A DNA stretch of 64,000 nt from Siphlonurus alternatus (Eukaryota > Arthropoda > Insecta > Ephemeroptera > Siphlonuridae): assembly GCA_949825025.1 (NCBI GenBank), contig OX463780.1:43938979-44002978 (forward strand), read 5' to 3'. The translations under genes and the position numbers were made by a program. Numbering within the stretch: position 1 is the first letter of the stretch; every line of letters starts with the position of its first letter. Of the stretch, positions 47,450-59,321 are shown one piece after another. A model generated the notes under the pieces. That model was not told the DNA's origin and searched no databases. It worked only from the letters and a program-made list of their open reading frames with translations.

Positions 47450-49407
47450 ACATAATATTTTACATTGTTAAATCGAAAAAGTGGCCAATTTTGTTATGAT
47501 TTATGAATGTGTACTTTAATTAATTTTTTAAATTTTTAAGCCTATCTCAATATACCAGAAATTAGATGAAGTGAACAATCAAAAATATTTTTGTTTATTA
47601 TTTTAAAGCAAATCAACGTTAATTTATTAGTTAACAACTGTATTAAGCAAAATGCATTATAATTAGTTATGTTTAATAATATTGTATCGTTGTTTACTAG
47701 TATAAAAAATCTATCTATGCTATTATATTTTTTATAATTAAAAATTAAGCTTTAAAGTAATATCATATTTACTATGTTCCAAAATAGACCAAAACACTTA
47801 TATTAAGTTTTGTTCTCCAGTTATTGCACACTTTCTATCATTATTAAGAATTTTCGTTGTTGAACAACAATGGAATGAAAAATTGTGACCTTAATTACAA
47901 AACTAGCAAATATTATATTCAGTTCAACAATAAACCGCGCTTTATAATTTGTTTGCTATAGTAACGTATGATGAAGTATAGGCAGCCTGCACGCTTACAT
48001 TGATTGGTAACAGAGAAATAAAGAAGAATTGCATGCATTTTGCCAAAAGATCTTCATGCTTTCAACTTTTCTTTATTTACCCATGCAATAAATGCAAACA
48101 CTGCTGGACCTGCTTAGCCGCATGCTACTATTTGTTTCAAGCTAAAAACTCTTTGATGATTACCAATATGAAGTTTTTATTTAGCAAAGAGTCTGTTAAG
48201 ATACATAACCATTTTCGACATATTTAAACTGATAATTTTTCTCCACATTATATCATACCTTGGCTTCAGTTTGTTTGACATTCATATAATTATCTAACTG
48301 TCTTCCTTATATCATGATGTTTGTTTATTATTTCCTTAGTTAACCTAGCTGATATTTGGGTTTAAAATTAATGTAAGAATTGACCCTTGAAAAGACAAGT
48401 TCACATTTTAAAAAAGATATATGTAATATATTACTGTACATAAGCAAGCAAATAACACTATTAGTAGATTTTTATGTATACAAATGTAACATTTTTTTAT
48501 CTTTTGTAATTACGTAAGGCGTAACTTTATATTCATTTTTGTTTATTTTTATGTTCAGCGTTTGGGAGTTATTTAAATTATAAGACTGATACTTATCAAA
48601 TATTTGTAGTATTTATTTCAACACCATTATACAATACGAAATATAATTAGATCGAAGTATGAAATTTACTATTTTTTTTTTTTTTAAATCAACTCAAAAG
48701 TAAACAAAAAGAAATGCAATGAGATCCATGTTTGTAAGAATTTTTGTTGGTCCATTTATGTCTTACTTAAAATAAACAATAAACATGGATGATTTTAAAT
48801 AAACGTTAACAAAGATCAAATGTTTGAAATGTAAGAAAATGCTCAAATGGGCACATGCTAGAATTAAAAAAATCTTCATTGCATATATAATTGACACAAA
48901 TTTAGTTCAATACTTAACGTAACACGCCCAATGTTAGTAAAAAATATTCCCATACATGAAAATTATGAAACATACTTTAAAATATTCTCCTCTACATCCC
49001 CTATCAGTAGCTAAAATGTCAGGTATACAAATTCGATATACGTAGTTTCTGAGTTATTAATTTATACAGTTGACTAACATGGAAGATTCATTTCTCCATG
49101 TTAAATTAGTCAAATTAAAAAATTAATAACTCTGAAACTAGATCAAATTTGTACACCTGATATTTTATCTACTAATAGGGGATGTAGAGGAAAGCATTTA
49201 AAAATATGTTTCATAATATTTATGTGTGAAAATATTTTTAAAATTGGGCGTGTTACCTTACCCTTAATGTAACTAACCTTAAATTAATGATGAATCCTTA
49301 TTGACAGGCAAAAAAAAAAAAAAAAAATTAAATGATGACAATACATAACTAGCTGGACAAAGGTAGAAAATATAAATGAGAATTATTTTCCAGTAGCTGA
49401 AAGGAGT
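47450..49407. other. Region between the BTB gene and SAE1
   Basis: Convergent 3' ends, AT-rich. No gene supported apart from the element at 48914-49267. The frame near 48000-48227 has cysteines but no C2H2 spacing. Confidence 0.5.
48914..49267. mobile_element. Diverged TTAA-flanked palindromic element
   Basis: TTAA at both ends; the right end keeps GGGTAAGGTAACACGCCC while the left has lost the GGGTAAG part. Internal arms match the 44.6 kb element with many changes, so this is an older copy. Confidence 0.8.
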
Positions 49408-52400
49408 TCAGTTGGAGTTGCCGATGCATTCGACCTTGCCGCTGCAAAGTTCAGGATCAAAGAAGAAGCAGTTGTTGTGCGGACGATCTCGCTGGGACAC
49501 TGCTTTGATCACCTCCTGGGACAGCACTCCGCCCACGATGGCGCACGAGGGACTCACCTGGCAGAATGTCTGTCTACAGGGACAAACAAATGACTTACGT
49601 TAGCTTAAAACACAACTGAAAGTAATTTGGAAGTCGTCTAGCAAGAGTAGACATTTATACAAGTTGTCTGTAACTTGAAAATATTTTAGTTAATAGTTTA
49701 GTGTGGTGGAACCATGGTTTTAATCTCTGTTTATGGTACCCACTTTCAAGGTAACAAATTAAGCTCTCCAGAACTTACTCGAGGGCAGCGTCTGAGACTC
49801 TGCTGGCGTCAACCCTCAGCTTCTCCATCACGCAGTCTCGAGTCTTCTTGAGTAGTTCCAGGTCCTTAGCACGGTTTGAGGGGTCACGACCCTCCTGCTT
49901 ACGGAACTCCTGCAACACTGAAGGTAAAAAGTGAGTCATCTGGCCAGACTCAAAAATTGCAGCTCAACACAAATAGTTATAAGCTGTAACACTGTCAGAG
50001 TAATATTTTGAATAATTTCTAATGAGAAGCACCTCTTCTTGATATGCCCATGACTGCAACAAGTGAAGAAGATGAGTGGGGTGCATAATATGTATATTTT
50101 TAATTAAACCCTATTGGGTACTTCTATTTACTAATTACATAATACTACTTGAAACCCCGAACCTTCCGAAACCCTAACTTGAGCGTTTCGCGGGCTCTTC
50201 TGGAACGGGGGCGGCCACGGCCTTGCAAATCCATCCCGGCATTTGCTTGCGGCTGAGGGAAACGTGGAAACCTCAGCCAGGATGGACGCTACAGCTTTTT
50301 GTCAATGAACCGGAAATGCAATGATCCAAAGCCAGGGGAACCACATAGTGGAAAAGCGCAACGTTTTACCCCTGGGTGGGAAACGTGGGTTTTGTTGAAA
50401 ATGGTCACCCATCCAACTACTAACCACGCGCGGCGTTGCTTGACTTCGGTGATCTGACGAGACCCGGTCAAGCGCACTGCGCCACACCTCCCACTATTAT
50501 ATAGGATACAATCATGTCCTAATCATATAGGTTTCAATTTTTACTATAATAAATATCAATATCAAAAATTTAAATAATATGTATAGACTACATAAATATA
50601 CTGTACCTCTCATGATGAAGTAGCCACTGCTCATCTTCTTGAGGGTGGAGGCCATCTGCTCGGAGTCCCACTCTACGTCCAGCAAGTCTTGGAAGGGCAC
50701 GAACACCACTGTGTCCTTCTTGGTTACCGTGGGCTGCGGAGTATCCTTGGACACCTTCTCCTTGTGCGGAACTTTCATCTCCCTGAAAACACCACAAACA
50801 TCACTTCTCTTCTACAAGACCTCACTTTTTCTCAGCAAAAATTTAAAACGTCTTCAGCAAAGGTTCTGATATCTCTTCTTAACTGTCTCGGAGAGGCCAC
50901 TAGCAATACATATGTAACTTATCAGTTTACAGATAAATGTAGTTTTATGTCACATAAGGCAAGATACAAACAATATAATTGCGATTCTAGTTGAACAGTT
51001 TAAACTGAGGGTGACTTTAATTAAAACTTGTACGAGGTGTACAATATTACCTTCAGCAAAGAATACATTTTTTTTAAAGTTTTTTATTATTAAATTGTGT
51101 ACAAATACAGTCCAAACAAGGCCCTAAATGAAGCCCTATCGGTTGGAACTGAGTTACATACAATTATTGAACACGTATAGTAAGCTTAAACAAAATTACC
51201 TATAAAAAATTACATTATAAAATAAACTGTAGAGCTGGTGTAGCTGAGCAAAAATTTCGATATTGTCGTAACTAAAATATTATTGACATTAAATAGCAAT
51301 ATTAATATTAATTAAACTTACTGGGAGTACTCATGAATTTGCAGGTCAGCAAACATGTAGCCAAAGAATCCAAAGATATCTCCAGCAAAGAACTTGATTC
51401 CGTTGAGACGGCAGATCTGGTTGAGACGTACAATCTGAGGCAGAGTGCACTGGGTAGCACAGATCACATCAAAGCCGGTGAAGAACGAGTCTGGCTTGTC
51501 ATCAACCTTGTCTGAGGAAGCTGTCACTTTCACCATGGGGTTCAGTTGGCTAGCCCTCTCCAGAGAAGACTTTGCAAGCTGATGAAAACAAAAGATAAAA
51601 TTATAGCATTACCAAGGACTTTTTTTTTCACCCACTATACCAAGGAGGGGATGGGGGGGGGGGTCAAAACAATCTGCTATTTAAATCTCATGCTATATAA
51701 AAAAAAAAAAGAATTTTTCTCACTAATTATTGTGCAGAAATACATTATTCTTTGGCTAACTAAGGATTACCATTTTTTTCACAATTGCCGGAGAAGTTTT
51801 TCACACTTTAAAATAGTTGCGGGTCGTTTCAACTCTCCCCCCCCCCCCTCTTCCTGGTAATACTAGGGTTAAGGCTCAAATAATCATTAAAGCTCTCTTC
51901 TGTTAAAAGTTAAAATATGATGGGATCTGATGATATCAGGCTCGGACTGGCCGTAAGAGTTGGTGAGCGATCGCTCAGTAGACCCCCTCGGCTGGGAGAC
52001 CCCTACAACATTAAATGTAGGTCCCCACAGGGTCAAGTAGGCCCTTGATATAGGCCCGTACTCTTGTTTGCTCAGTAGGCCCTTTGAGCCCAGTCGGACC
52101 CTGGATGATATTGATGATATTAAGCAATAAATTGTATCAAATTTGTTATTTTTATAACATCAGACAATGTATATTAATTGCATTATAAATGTAATCACTG
52201 TATGATATGCATACATAGTGATAGGCATACTACAATATGTACTTTAATCTTTTGCTCAGTATATTTCTTAAATTTTCATTGAGATTTTAGATTTTTAACG
52301 ATGAAGCCAAAAGCAGCTTACATTTTTACCAACTTGATCACGAGGAGCAAGGAACTGATAGGAGAAATCTTCCTGCTTGACATTTTCATGATCCATCATC

Positions 52401-52868
52401 AGCAGGGACTTCACTCCAGCCAGAATGATGTTCTTGCAGATTTCAGCTCCCAAGCCTTTAAGTCCAATCACCAGGATTTTGGCTGCACGAAGTCTGAAAC
52501 AATACATAAAAAATATAATATATGTATGCATTAATTATGTATGTATGTATGCATAGTACCGGTATCATATGCATACGAGTCTGGTTCGAGTATGCATATT
52601 TTACTTTTCAAACACAGATAATGCGAATCCCATATTATATGTACATATAATATATGGCATACTCAATATGCTGCATAATAGCATAATACCACTGTCTGTG
52701 ATAATACGCATAATTACGTATGTACATGCTGACATGCACACCGCACACCGGAATGCGACTGGAAAAATCATCTCACCTTTTTTGTGAATCTAAGCCCCAG
52801 AGTCGAATTTGTCGGTCATAAAGTGTTGCTTCATCTTCAGTCAAATCTTGAGATTTATGTTCAACCAT
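49408..52868 (-). CDS. SAE1: SAE1, SUMO-activating enzyme subunit 1
   Basis: SAE1 pairs with UBA2/SAE2 to adenylate SUMO and start its transfer to the UBA2 cysteine and then UBC9; it acts mainly in the nucleus. Exons on the minus strand: 52777-52868 (ATG), 52322-52493, 51322-51578, 50607-50782, 49779-49917 and 49408-49573 (TGA); phases agree and give 333 aa (human 346). Family marks in order: LYDRQIRLWGLDSQKRLRAA, VIGLKGLGAEICKNIILAGV (nucleotide fold), SSLERASQLNPMVKV, IKFFAGDIFGFFGYMFADL, GRDPS, and CAIVGGVLSQEVIKAVSQRD with PHNNCFFFD near the end. Like its relatives it has no catalytic-cysteine role of its own. Introns carry a 5S-derived SINE and a 167-bp hAT element. Divergent neighbour: the TBC1D16-like gene. 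Confidence 0.95.
50150..50488 (-). mobile_element. 5S-rRNA-derived SINE, second copy
   Basis: Minus-strand 50469-50403 reads GACCGGGTCTCGTCAGATCA, CCGAAGTCAAGCAACG, then TTGGATGGGTGACC as in 5S rRNA. The body shares TGAGGTTTCCACG-type sequence with the 38.1 kb copy. The 3' limit is uncertain. In SAE1 intron 4. Confidence 0.8.
51937..52103. mobile_element. hAT-type MITE, 167 bp
   Basis: Ends CAGGCTCGGACTGGCC and, inverted, CAGGGTCCGACTGGGC; exact 8-bp flanking duplication GATGATAT at 51929-51936 and 52104-52111. In the SAE1 intron between exons 2 and 3. Confidence 0.85.
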
Positions 52869-53207
52869 TTTAAGCGTCTTAAACGAGCTGATATATAATA
52901 AAAATGCAGATTATTACACCACACGCAAGCACGCTTTGCCGCTAAAATGTTATGATTATCGCGATAGGATGCTGACGCTATTAGTTTTTATGGAACCAGT
53001 GAATAGCGCTCCCGTGTATTCTCTAGTAAAAATAATAATACGTAAATTTTCTTAAAAAAGGGTTCTTTTGACACTTCACAGCTGATAACCAGCTGATAAC
53101 CGCTGCCTCGGTGGGCGTGACATATCTTTATCGTGAAAAATTAAGTTCCTGTTTAAAAACTTACTTTTTGAAACAATTCTCATGCTATTAACATAGTAAG
53201 TTGTCAA
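52869..53207. promoter_or_regulatory. Shared promoter between SAE1 and the TBC1D16-like gene
   Basis: Only 339 bases separate the two divergent start codons. The interval contains the palindrome TATCGCGATA (52957-52966) and a direct repeat AGCTGATAACC twice (about 53080-53102). No TATA box sits at a convincing distance on either side, as is usual for divergent housekeeping promoters. Confidence 0.6.
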
Positions 53208-56200
53208 ATGCCTTTACAGAGTATTTTAAAAAGAGCGTCAGATATAATTTTGGGTAGTCAAAACAACAGTGAAGATGAAGAACAATCCACACCACCCTAT
53301 TACGATGGAGAGGTTGTCTTTTGTAAGTATGGTTGAACCTTTTCTTTGTGTGAACTGTGTGGAAAAATTAAACCAATATATTGTATGCCATCATACATAT
53401 TGCTAAATTAATAATTTCTGTAGGTAAGAACAATGTCTGCGTACACCCACCAGCACTGCTTCGACAAGAGTATGATGTGGTACATTATCCCGGTTATCTC
53501 AGTATAACAGTCCATATTAGAAGCAGTGGACCTGAAGCAAGACCAACATTGCTACTAAGCTGGATACCAAATACAACACTCCGTGCTAGTCCCTGGACTG
53601 TGGAAAAACGGAGCTCGCAACCTGGCTTTTCAAGGTACTTAAGTTATAATGCATACATTATCAATACAAACTATATGTATGCATACTGTACTGTACACTG
53701 GGAGGCCAAGCTAAAGGTCACATCTAATGGATGCCGCAAACCAATGGGAAAGATGCGACATTGCCATTTCTGTGGCACAGCTGGAGCCAAACAATGGTTA
53801 ACAATAGCGGCGGTGCTGGGACGTTTAGCTTGGCCTCCAGTGTACAATAATTAGTAAGTCACCTATAAGCCATATCAATACCTGATTGCTTCTACAGCAT
53901 TTCTTTGATTTGGTTTAAATTTGAACTGAAGCAGCAACAATTCAATATGATTCCAGTGATGGGCTGTCCTGGCCTGGTACAGAGGATCCTGTTTGGGATC
54001 AGATTGCAGATTTGGAGTCGGACGTCAGTCTGCGCACTCCCAGAAGAGCATCAAATGATAGCGCCTCTCTTTGGGAAACACCAGACGTTGGCAACTTAGG
54101 AAGGAGGCTTCAGAGTCTTCAATTGGATGAAAATAGACCATCTCCCACTCCATCGTTACATCATCCAGATTCTCTTAGTCGTTCAGAATCTCTCACATCA
54201 TCCTCAAGCTTACTTGACAACAGATCTCTTGGTCCTGGTATGAAAACTTTTACTTTTAAAAATGAAATTATGATAATGACATACGTCTTGATTTCAGAAG
54301 AACTTCCTACATGGATGGTGTCACCAGAAATGTTAGCAGTTCAGCATAATTTGACATTCCCAGAAAGCGTTGCAGCATCTCCTGTTGTAAGGAGAAGATC
54401 TCATAAATGTCGTCGTTTTACTGTAGATCTTAGTAAGTTTATTACAACAAAAATAGTATGTTAAATAAATTAAATTGTGTTTTTTTTTGTTTAGGTGAGA
54501 TGCGATCTCTTCGTCTGTTCTCCAGTGGAGGGGAAGGCTCTGTTGCCGCAGCGAGTGGACAGCTTGTTGTAGCATCGAGGGAGAGCCAGTACAAAATATT
54601 GCACTTCCATCACGGAGGGTTGCAACGTCTGGGACAGGTGATTAACTGACATATCAGCTCTCTCTTCTCTTGTCTAAATTTGGGTATGGTGTGCAGGTGC
54701 TGACTGAGTGGAGCTGTCTTCTGAGACCACAACCTGGTTCCGAGGGAGCATTGAGACCATATCAACATTTCATGGTCTGCAGGTAATTATTACCGTAGCT
54801 GTTTCATGAATTCTAATCAATATAAAAGTTTAGTAAAACCCACAATAACAACACAAAATATGTATATTATATACACTGCATATATTTTCATCTGTTTGCA
54901 TGTCCAAACTTTTTTTTTTTTTTTTTTTTTTAACATTGTAGTCTTCACTTTCTTAACTTAATCTTAACTTCTAGCTCTAAAGTAATATTTAATATGTATA
55001 GTTTTCACCAAACTTCCTATTGCACCTCGAAAGTTGATGTTTTACATTTCATAAATTGATCTGAATACTTGAATGTGTTTGTGCAGGCCTGAGGTGAGCC
55101 AGGAGGAGCTACACCCTGAGGAAGGTCGTGTACCGAGTGTGTGCCCTGCCACCTGGCAACAGCTGCTTACACCAGAGGGGCAGGTGCAGGATGACCTTGC
55201 TCTCAGGAAAGTGAGTAATACTGCACCAACTGGAGTCATGAAAACAATAATACTACAGTAGTCAAAAGAGTCCGAAGGAAGATTCTTGGCATATCAATAA
55301 AATTTTGTAGATTTAAAAAAAAATTATTTTGGTAATAGATCTTTGCATACATAATTAAAAATTAATTAATGTTATTAAAATACATAACACTCATCAAATT
55401 GAATAATAAAGAAGCTAGTTGAGTCATTAGTAAGTCCATGTGAACAGCAAATAATTTTATGTAAAACCTGTTTCAGGCTGTTTTCTTTGGTGGCCTGGAC
55501 CCGTCATTACGTAGCACTGTGTGGCCAATTCTGCTGAAGGTATACTCGTTTCAGTCTACTCAGGAGGAGAGAGAGCAACAGCTGGCAGCACACAGACAGG
55601 AGTACCTGGAGATCACGTGAGTCTCTCATCAGTAGGGGAGGAAGCTTGCTTTACCATTATTACATAGACACAGGATCAAGGTGGTGAAAGTACATTTGGG
55701 GCTATTATTTTTTAGTTATAAAAAAGTAATGGTTAGGTGCACACTCAAATGGTAATGTGTCCTTTTGCAGCCTTGTTAGTATCCACTTTCTTATGGATAT
55801 GCAACAAGTTCTACATTGATCAATGGATTTAAACATGCTCTCTTTGCTGCTATTTACGTACAACATTTTTCCTTAATTGCTATTAAACCTAAATCTTAAA
55901 TCACTGATAATGACTTGACTCTGTAATGTATATAGTATTTTCATTGCATTTGGTAAAAACCAGGTTTTAAAGTTTTCACGAACTGAAAAATAATTCTGAG
56001 AAAATTTGTTGCTACGTTTATCAGTAAATTTGTGTTGATAAGAATGCATGCATGTATATATATGCCATAAACAAGTCTTCTTATCTCCCCTTTTTTAACA
56101 GTAGCACTTCCTTTTACTTATGTCATTATAAATTAAAACTGATATGTGATAAAACAGAATAACGTACAGCTATTTATTATGTTTCACAAGAAAACAGTAG

Positions 56201-59200
56201 TATTTTTTTTTCTCATATGACAGTTATGACCATAAATACACTTTGCTACTTTCTGATTGCCTTACACTGTATAGTAGGTAGTTTATAAGAAGTGCCCTAC
56301 TACGTACTAATTTTACTCACTTGTCAGTATAACTATTATCTCCTCTCAGGCACAGCAATTTAATATTCAACAGTTTTGTGTCTTATATGCATTAAATGTG
56401 GTTAATCCTGAGATTATGATGTTTTGTTGTGCGGCAGGCGACGTCGACTGAGCATGTCAGGTCAGGAGGAGCAGTGCTTCCTGCGCACTATCCAGTGTGT
56501 CGTGGAGAAAGATGTGATCCGTACGGACAGGGGAAGTGCATACTTTGCAGGAGACAACAACCCACATGTGGAGGAAATGAAGTGAGTTGATGAGAAAAAT
56601 TTTAACTGTTGTTATCATGCAGTAAGTAAAATTCTTGCTAATTAATGTATATTTGTTGTGCATTTAATGTTATTTAATTAAATCAATGTTTATTTTTTTA
56701 CTTTTCTTGTTTAATTCATAATTTAATTATTTGGTGAAATATTTTTAAACAAAGAGGACCTTCTTCCACTTTTCAAGAAGGACTTACTTATTATTTAAAA
56801 ACAACCCTTGAAAGAAGTAAGCTCTTATCTAAATGTGTTCAAACAATCAAATGGTGCCTCAAAATATTAACTATATTGCAAGTACGAACTCTCCGCTTGT
56901 TTCAGGAACATTCTGCTGAACTATGCATTCAGCCACCCTGAAGTTGGCTACACTCAGGGTATGTCTGACCTGCTCGCTCCGGTGCTCGCTGAGGTACATA
57001 ATGAGGCGGACACTTATTGGTGCTTCGTTAGTCTCATGCAGAAGGCGCTCTTTGTGTGTACACCCACAGACTCGGACATGGACCTGAACCTCGTGAGTTG
57101 ACTCATCATTTTGCCTCTTGGAACCAAAGGAGAAAATATTCTTAGGAAGAAGGAGGGAAGGGGGTAAAAAAAAAACTCATCTATGGAAAGACCTGCCTGA
57201 GCATTTTTTTTTTTTTTTAGCATGTAATTAATATTTTTTTATGACTAAAATAATTAAAATCAAATTTCTACTTATAGTGTAGTCTTGCAAGTTGACATCA
57301 TACATGATTAAAATTTAACTACAGTATAAATAATTCTCTGCATGAATAGCTGGTACAACACTTGGGTATTTTATATACTGTAGAGTCTGTATTGATTCAG
57401 CAATAGTGTGGGTCAACATAATTACTGTATAAATATATATAATATATATTATAAAAGTAAATACAACGTACTTCATCAAATTTTAGATTAGTATACAATG
57501 TATGTTGTCAATGATAAAGTTACAAAAATAATGTATTCATATTGAACCAAATTTGGGGATTGCTTCAGAACCTGCTAAGAGAGCTGATCAGAGTGATGCA
57601 GCCAACGTTCTATGACCATCTGCAGAGACATACTGATGCCATGGAGCTGCTCTTCACTCATCGATGGATCCTGCTGTAAGTTAATGCACTCTCAGTAACA
57701 GTATATATTTTTTGAAGTGTGTATTAATTAATTGCACTGCTGTGTCAGTCATATATATTTTGCTAAATTTAATTGAATATAGGATATAATTCAGGATCTA
57801 AAATTTTCTTGCAGTTATCTTAAAATTTTAAGATGTAATTTTTAAAATATGTTAAAATATTTTACATTAAAAAATAGTTGTATTTATTTTTTCTCGTTTT
57901 TACATTATAATCATTTCAGGTGCTTCAAGCGAGAGTTTGCAGAGAGTGCTGCACTTCGTATGTGGGAGGCGTGCTGGGCCAACTACCTGACAGACTACTT
58001 CCACCTGTTTGTCAGCCTGGCCATCGTGTGTGTGTACGGTGATGACGTGGCCGCTCAGGACCTGCGTACCGACGAGATGCTGCTGCACTTTAGCTCCCTT
58101 GCCATGCACATGGACGGGGAGATGGTTCTACGAAAGGTCAGTCACAGGAGCAGCCCAAAATTATATTTACTGAATTTTAAAAATAATGGTACATGCAATA
58201 TAATTTGAAATAAATAGTAATAAAAAATATTTTAAAATATGTGTATACAATACAGTAAGATTTTTTTAAATTTTATTTTTTATGCTCTCTCTTGCCTCAT
58301 CTGATAAATTGTTAAGCAGTTTGATTGTTTTAAGTATTGCAAATTTTAAATAAGGAAAATAAGTATACCGACGAGGGGAGAAATAGTGAGGGCTGGAGTA
58401 ATTTTTTTTTTAAGTTTTATTTCGATCACGAGTAATTTATTTGTTTACCACCATTCAATGGTATGTGCTAAAAATATTACGTGTAAATTTATTATTCCCT
58501 GTTTCTAATAGTGCATATTTTTGCTGAAATAAATAGTTACTGTACTATCTGTTTAAACTAAGTTGTCCATTACTACATCCAGCTTTTAAAGTCACCATTT
58601 CTCTCTCTCTCTCCCCCCCCCTTCCCATGACTACATGAATTTTATTTACATGATATAAAGGTACAGTGTCAATTAAATTTTAGGAAGGTATGCTCTAAAC
58701 TTCATTATACTGTATGGTAACTGTACTAGTTACCGTCATGTTAAGGAATTTTTACATGTTATTCTTATGAGAAAATCATTTTTTAGGGGGTGTCGCGGTT
58801 ATCGGCCACCATGTTAAAAAAAAAAATTAAAATAGTCCGATCGTTCTGAAATTTTCTGTGCGTGTTCGGACCACTAACGCCATCTAGCGGTCAAATGGGT
58901 GAAACTTCGTCAAATGACGCGAAGTGCCTCAAAAGTGGGGTGGCCGATAACATAGTGTGGCTGGTAACTAGTACAATTACCATAATTAGCTAAAATAGGG
59001 GTGTATGTAATCTAGAAACTTTGCAAGGGAGAAGTTTTGCTATATAAAATTAATATATTTTGTCCTATGCTGGGATCCTCAAAGGGGAAGGAGAGTCTAA
59101 CTCCAAAAACTACCCCTGCTGAGGTGAACTTCTGAGAGGCTCTAAATGTATTCCACCAATTTCAGGCTCGAGGACTGCTGCACCAGTTTCGTCGCATGCG

Positions 59201-59321
59201 TCGTATCCCCTGCTCACTGCGGTGCTTGTGCCAGCAGTGTGGACCAGGAGTTTGGGACAGCACTCATGCGCCGGAGATCGAGTGCATCCACGGCGACCAG
59301 CCCTGCCCACACACTGGCTGA
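53208..59321 (+). CDS. TBC1D16: TBC1D16-like Rab GTPase-activating protein
   Basis: TBC-domain GAP; mammalian TBC1D16 acts on Rab4A and related endosomal Rabs. Thirteen coding exons: 53208-53322, 53424-53634, 53957-54237, 54298-54432, 54495-54637, 54697-54782, 55087-55210, 55477-55616, 56438-56581, 56906-57092, 57569-57675, 57920-58136 and 59166-59321 (TGA). All phases match; 681 aa against 767 in human. Diagnostic parts are CKNNVCVHPP near the N-terminus, MRSLRLF followed by GQLVVASRESQYK and HFHHGG, then the TBC domain from about residue 366. Both catalytic fingers are present: Arg440 in VEKDVIRTD and Gln477 in VGYTQGMSDL. The C-terminus keeps IPCSLRCLCQQCGPGVWDS. The exon 3 acceptor at 53951-53956 is weak, but it is the only one found that keeps the frame. 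AATAAA lies near 59386. Confidence 0.93.
53696..53842. mobile_element. Small DNA element with CACTGGGAGGCC ends, 147 bp
   Basis: Ends CACTGGGAGGCCAAGCTAAA and, inverted, CACTGGAGGCCAAGCTAAAC; TA duplicated on both sides. Same family as 41378-41579. In intron 2 of the TBC1D16-like gene. Confidence 0.85.

Noticed and set aside
48000..48227. Cysteine-rich frame considered as a fourth BTB finger exon
   Set aside because: No C-x2-C ... H-x3-5-H spacing and no phase-1 acceptor joined to it.
53381..53854. 157-codon frame treated as one exon
   Set aside because: It is TBC1D16 exon 2 reading through its donor at 53634 into intron and a transposable element.
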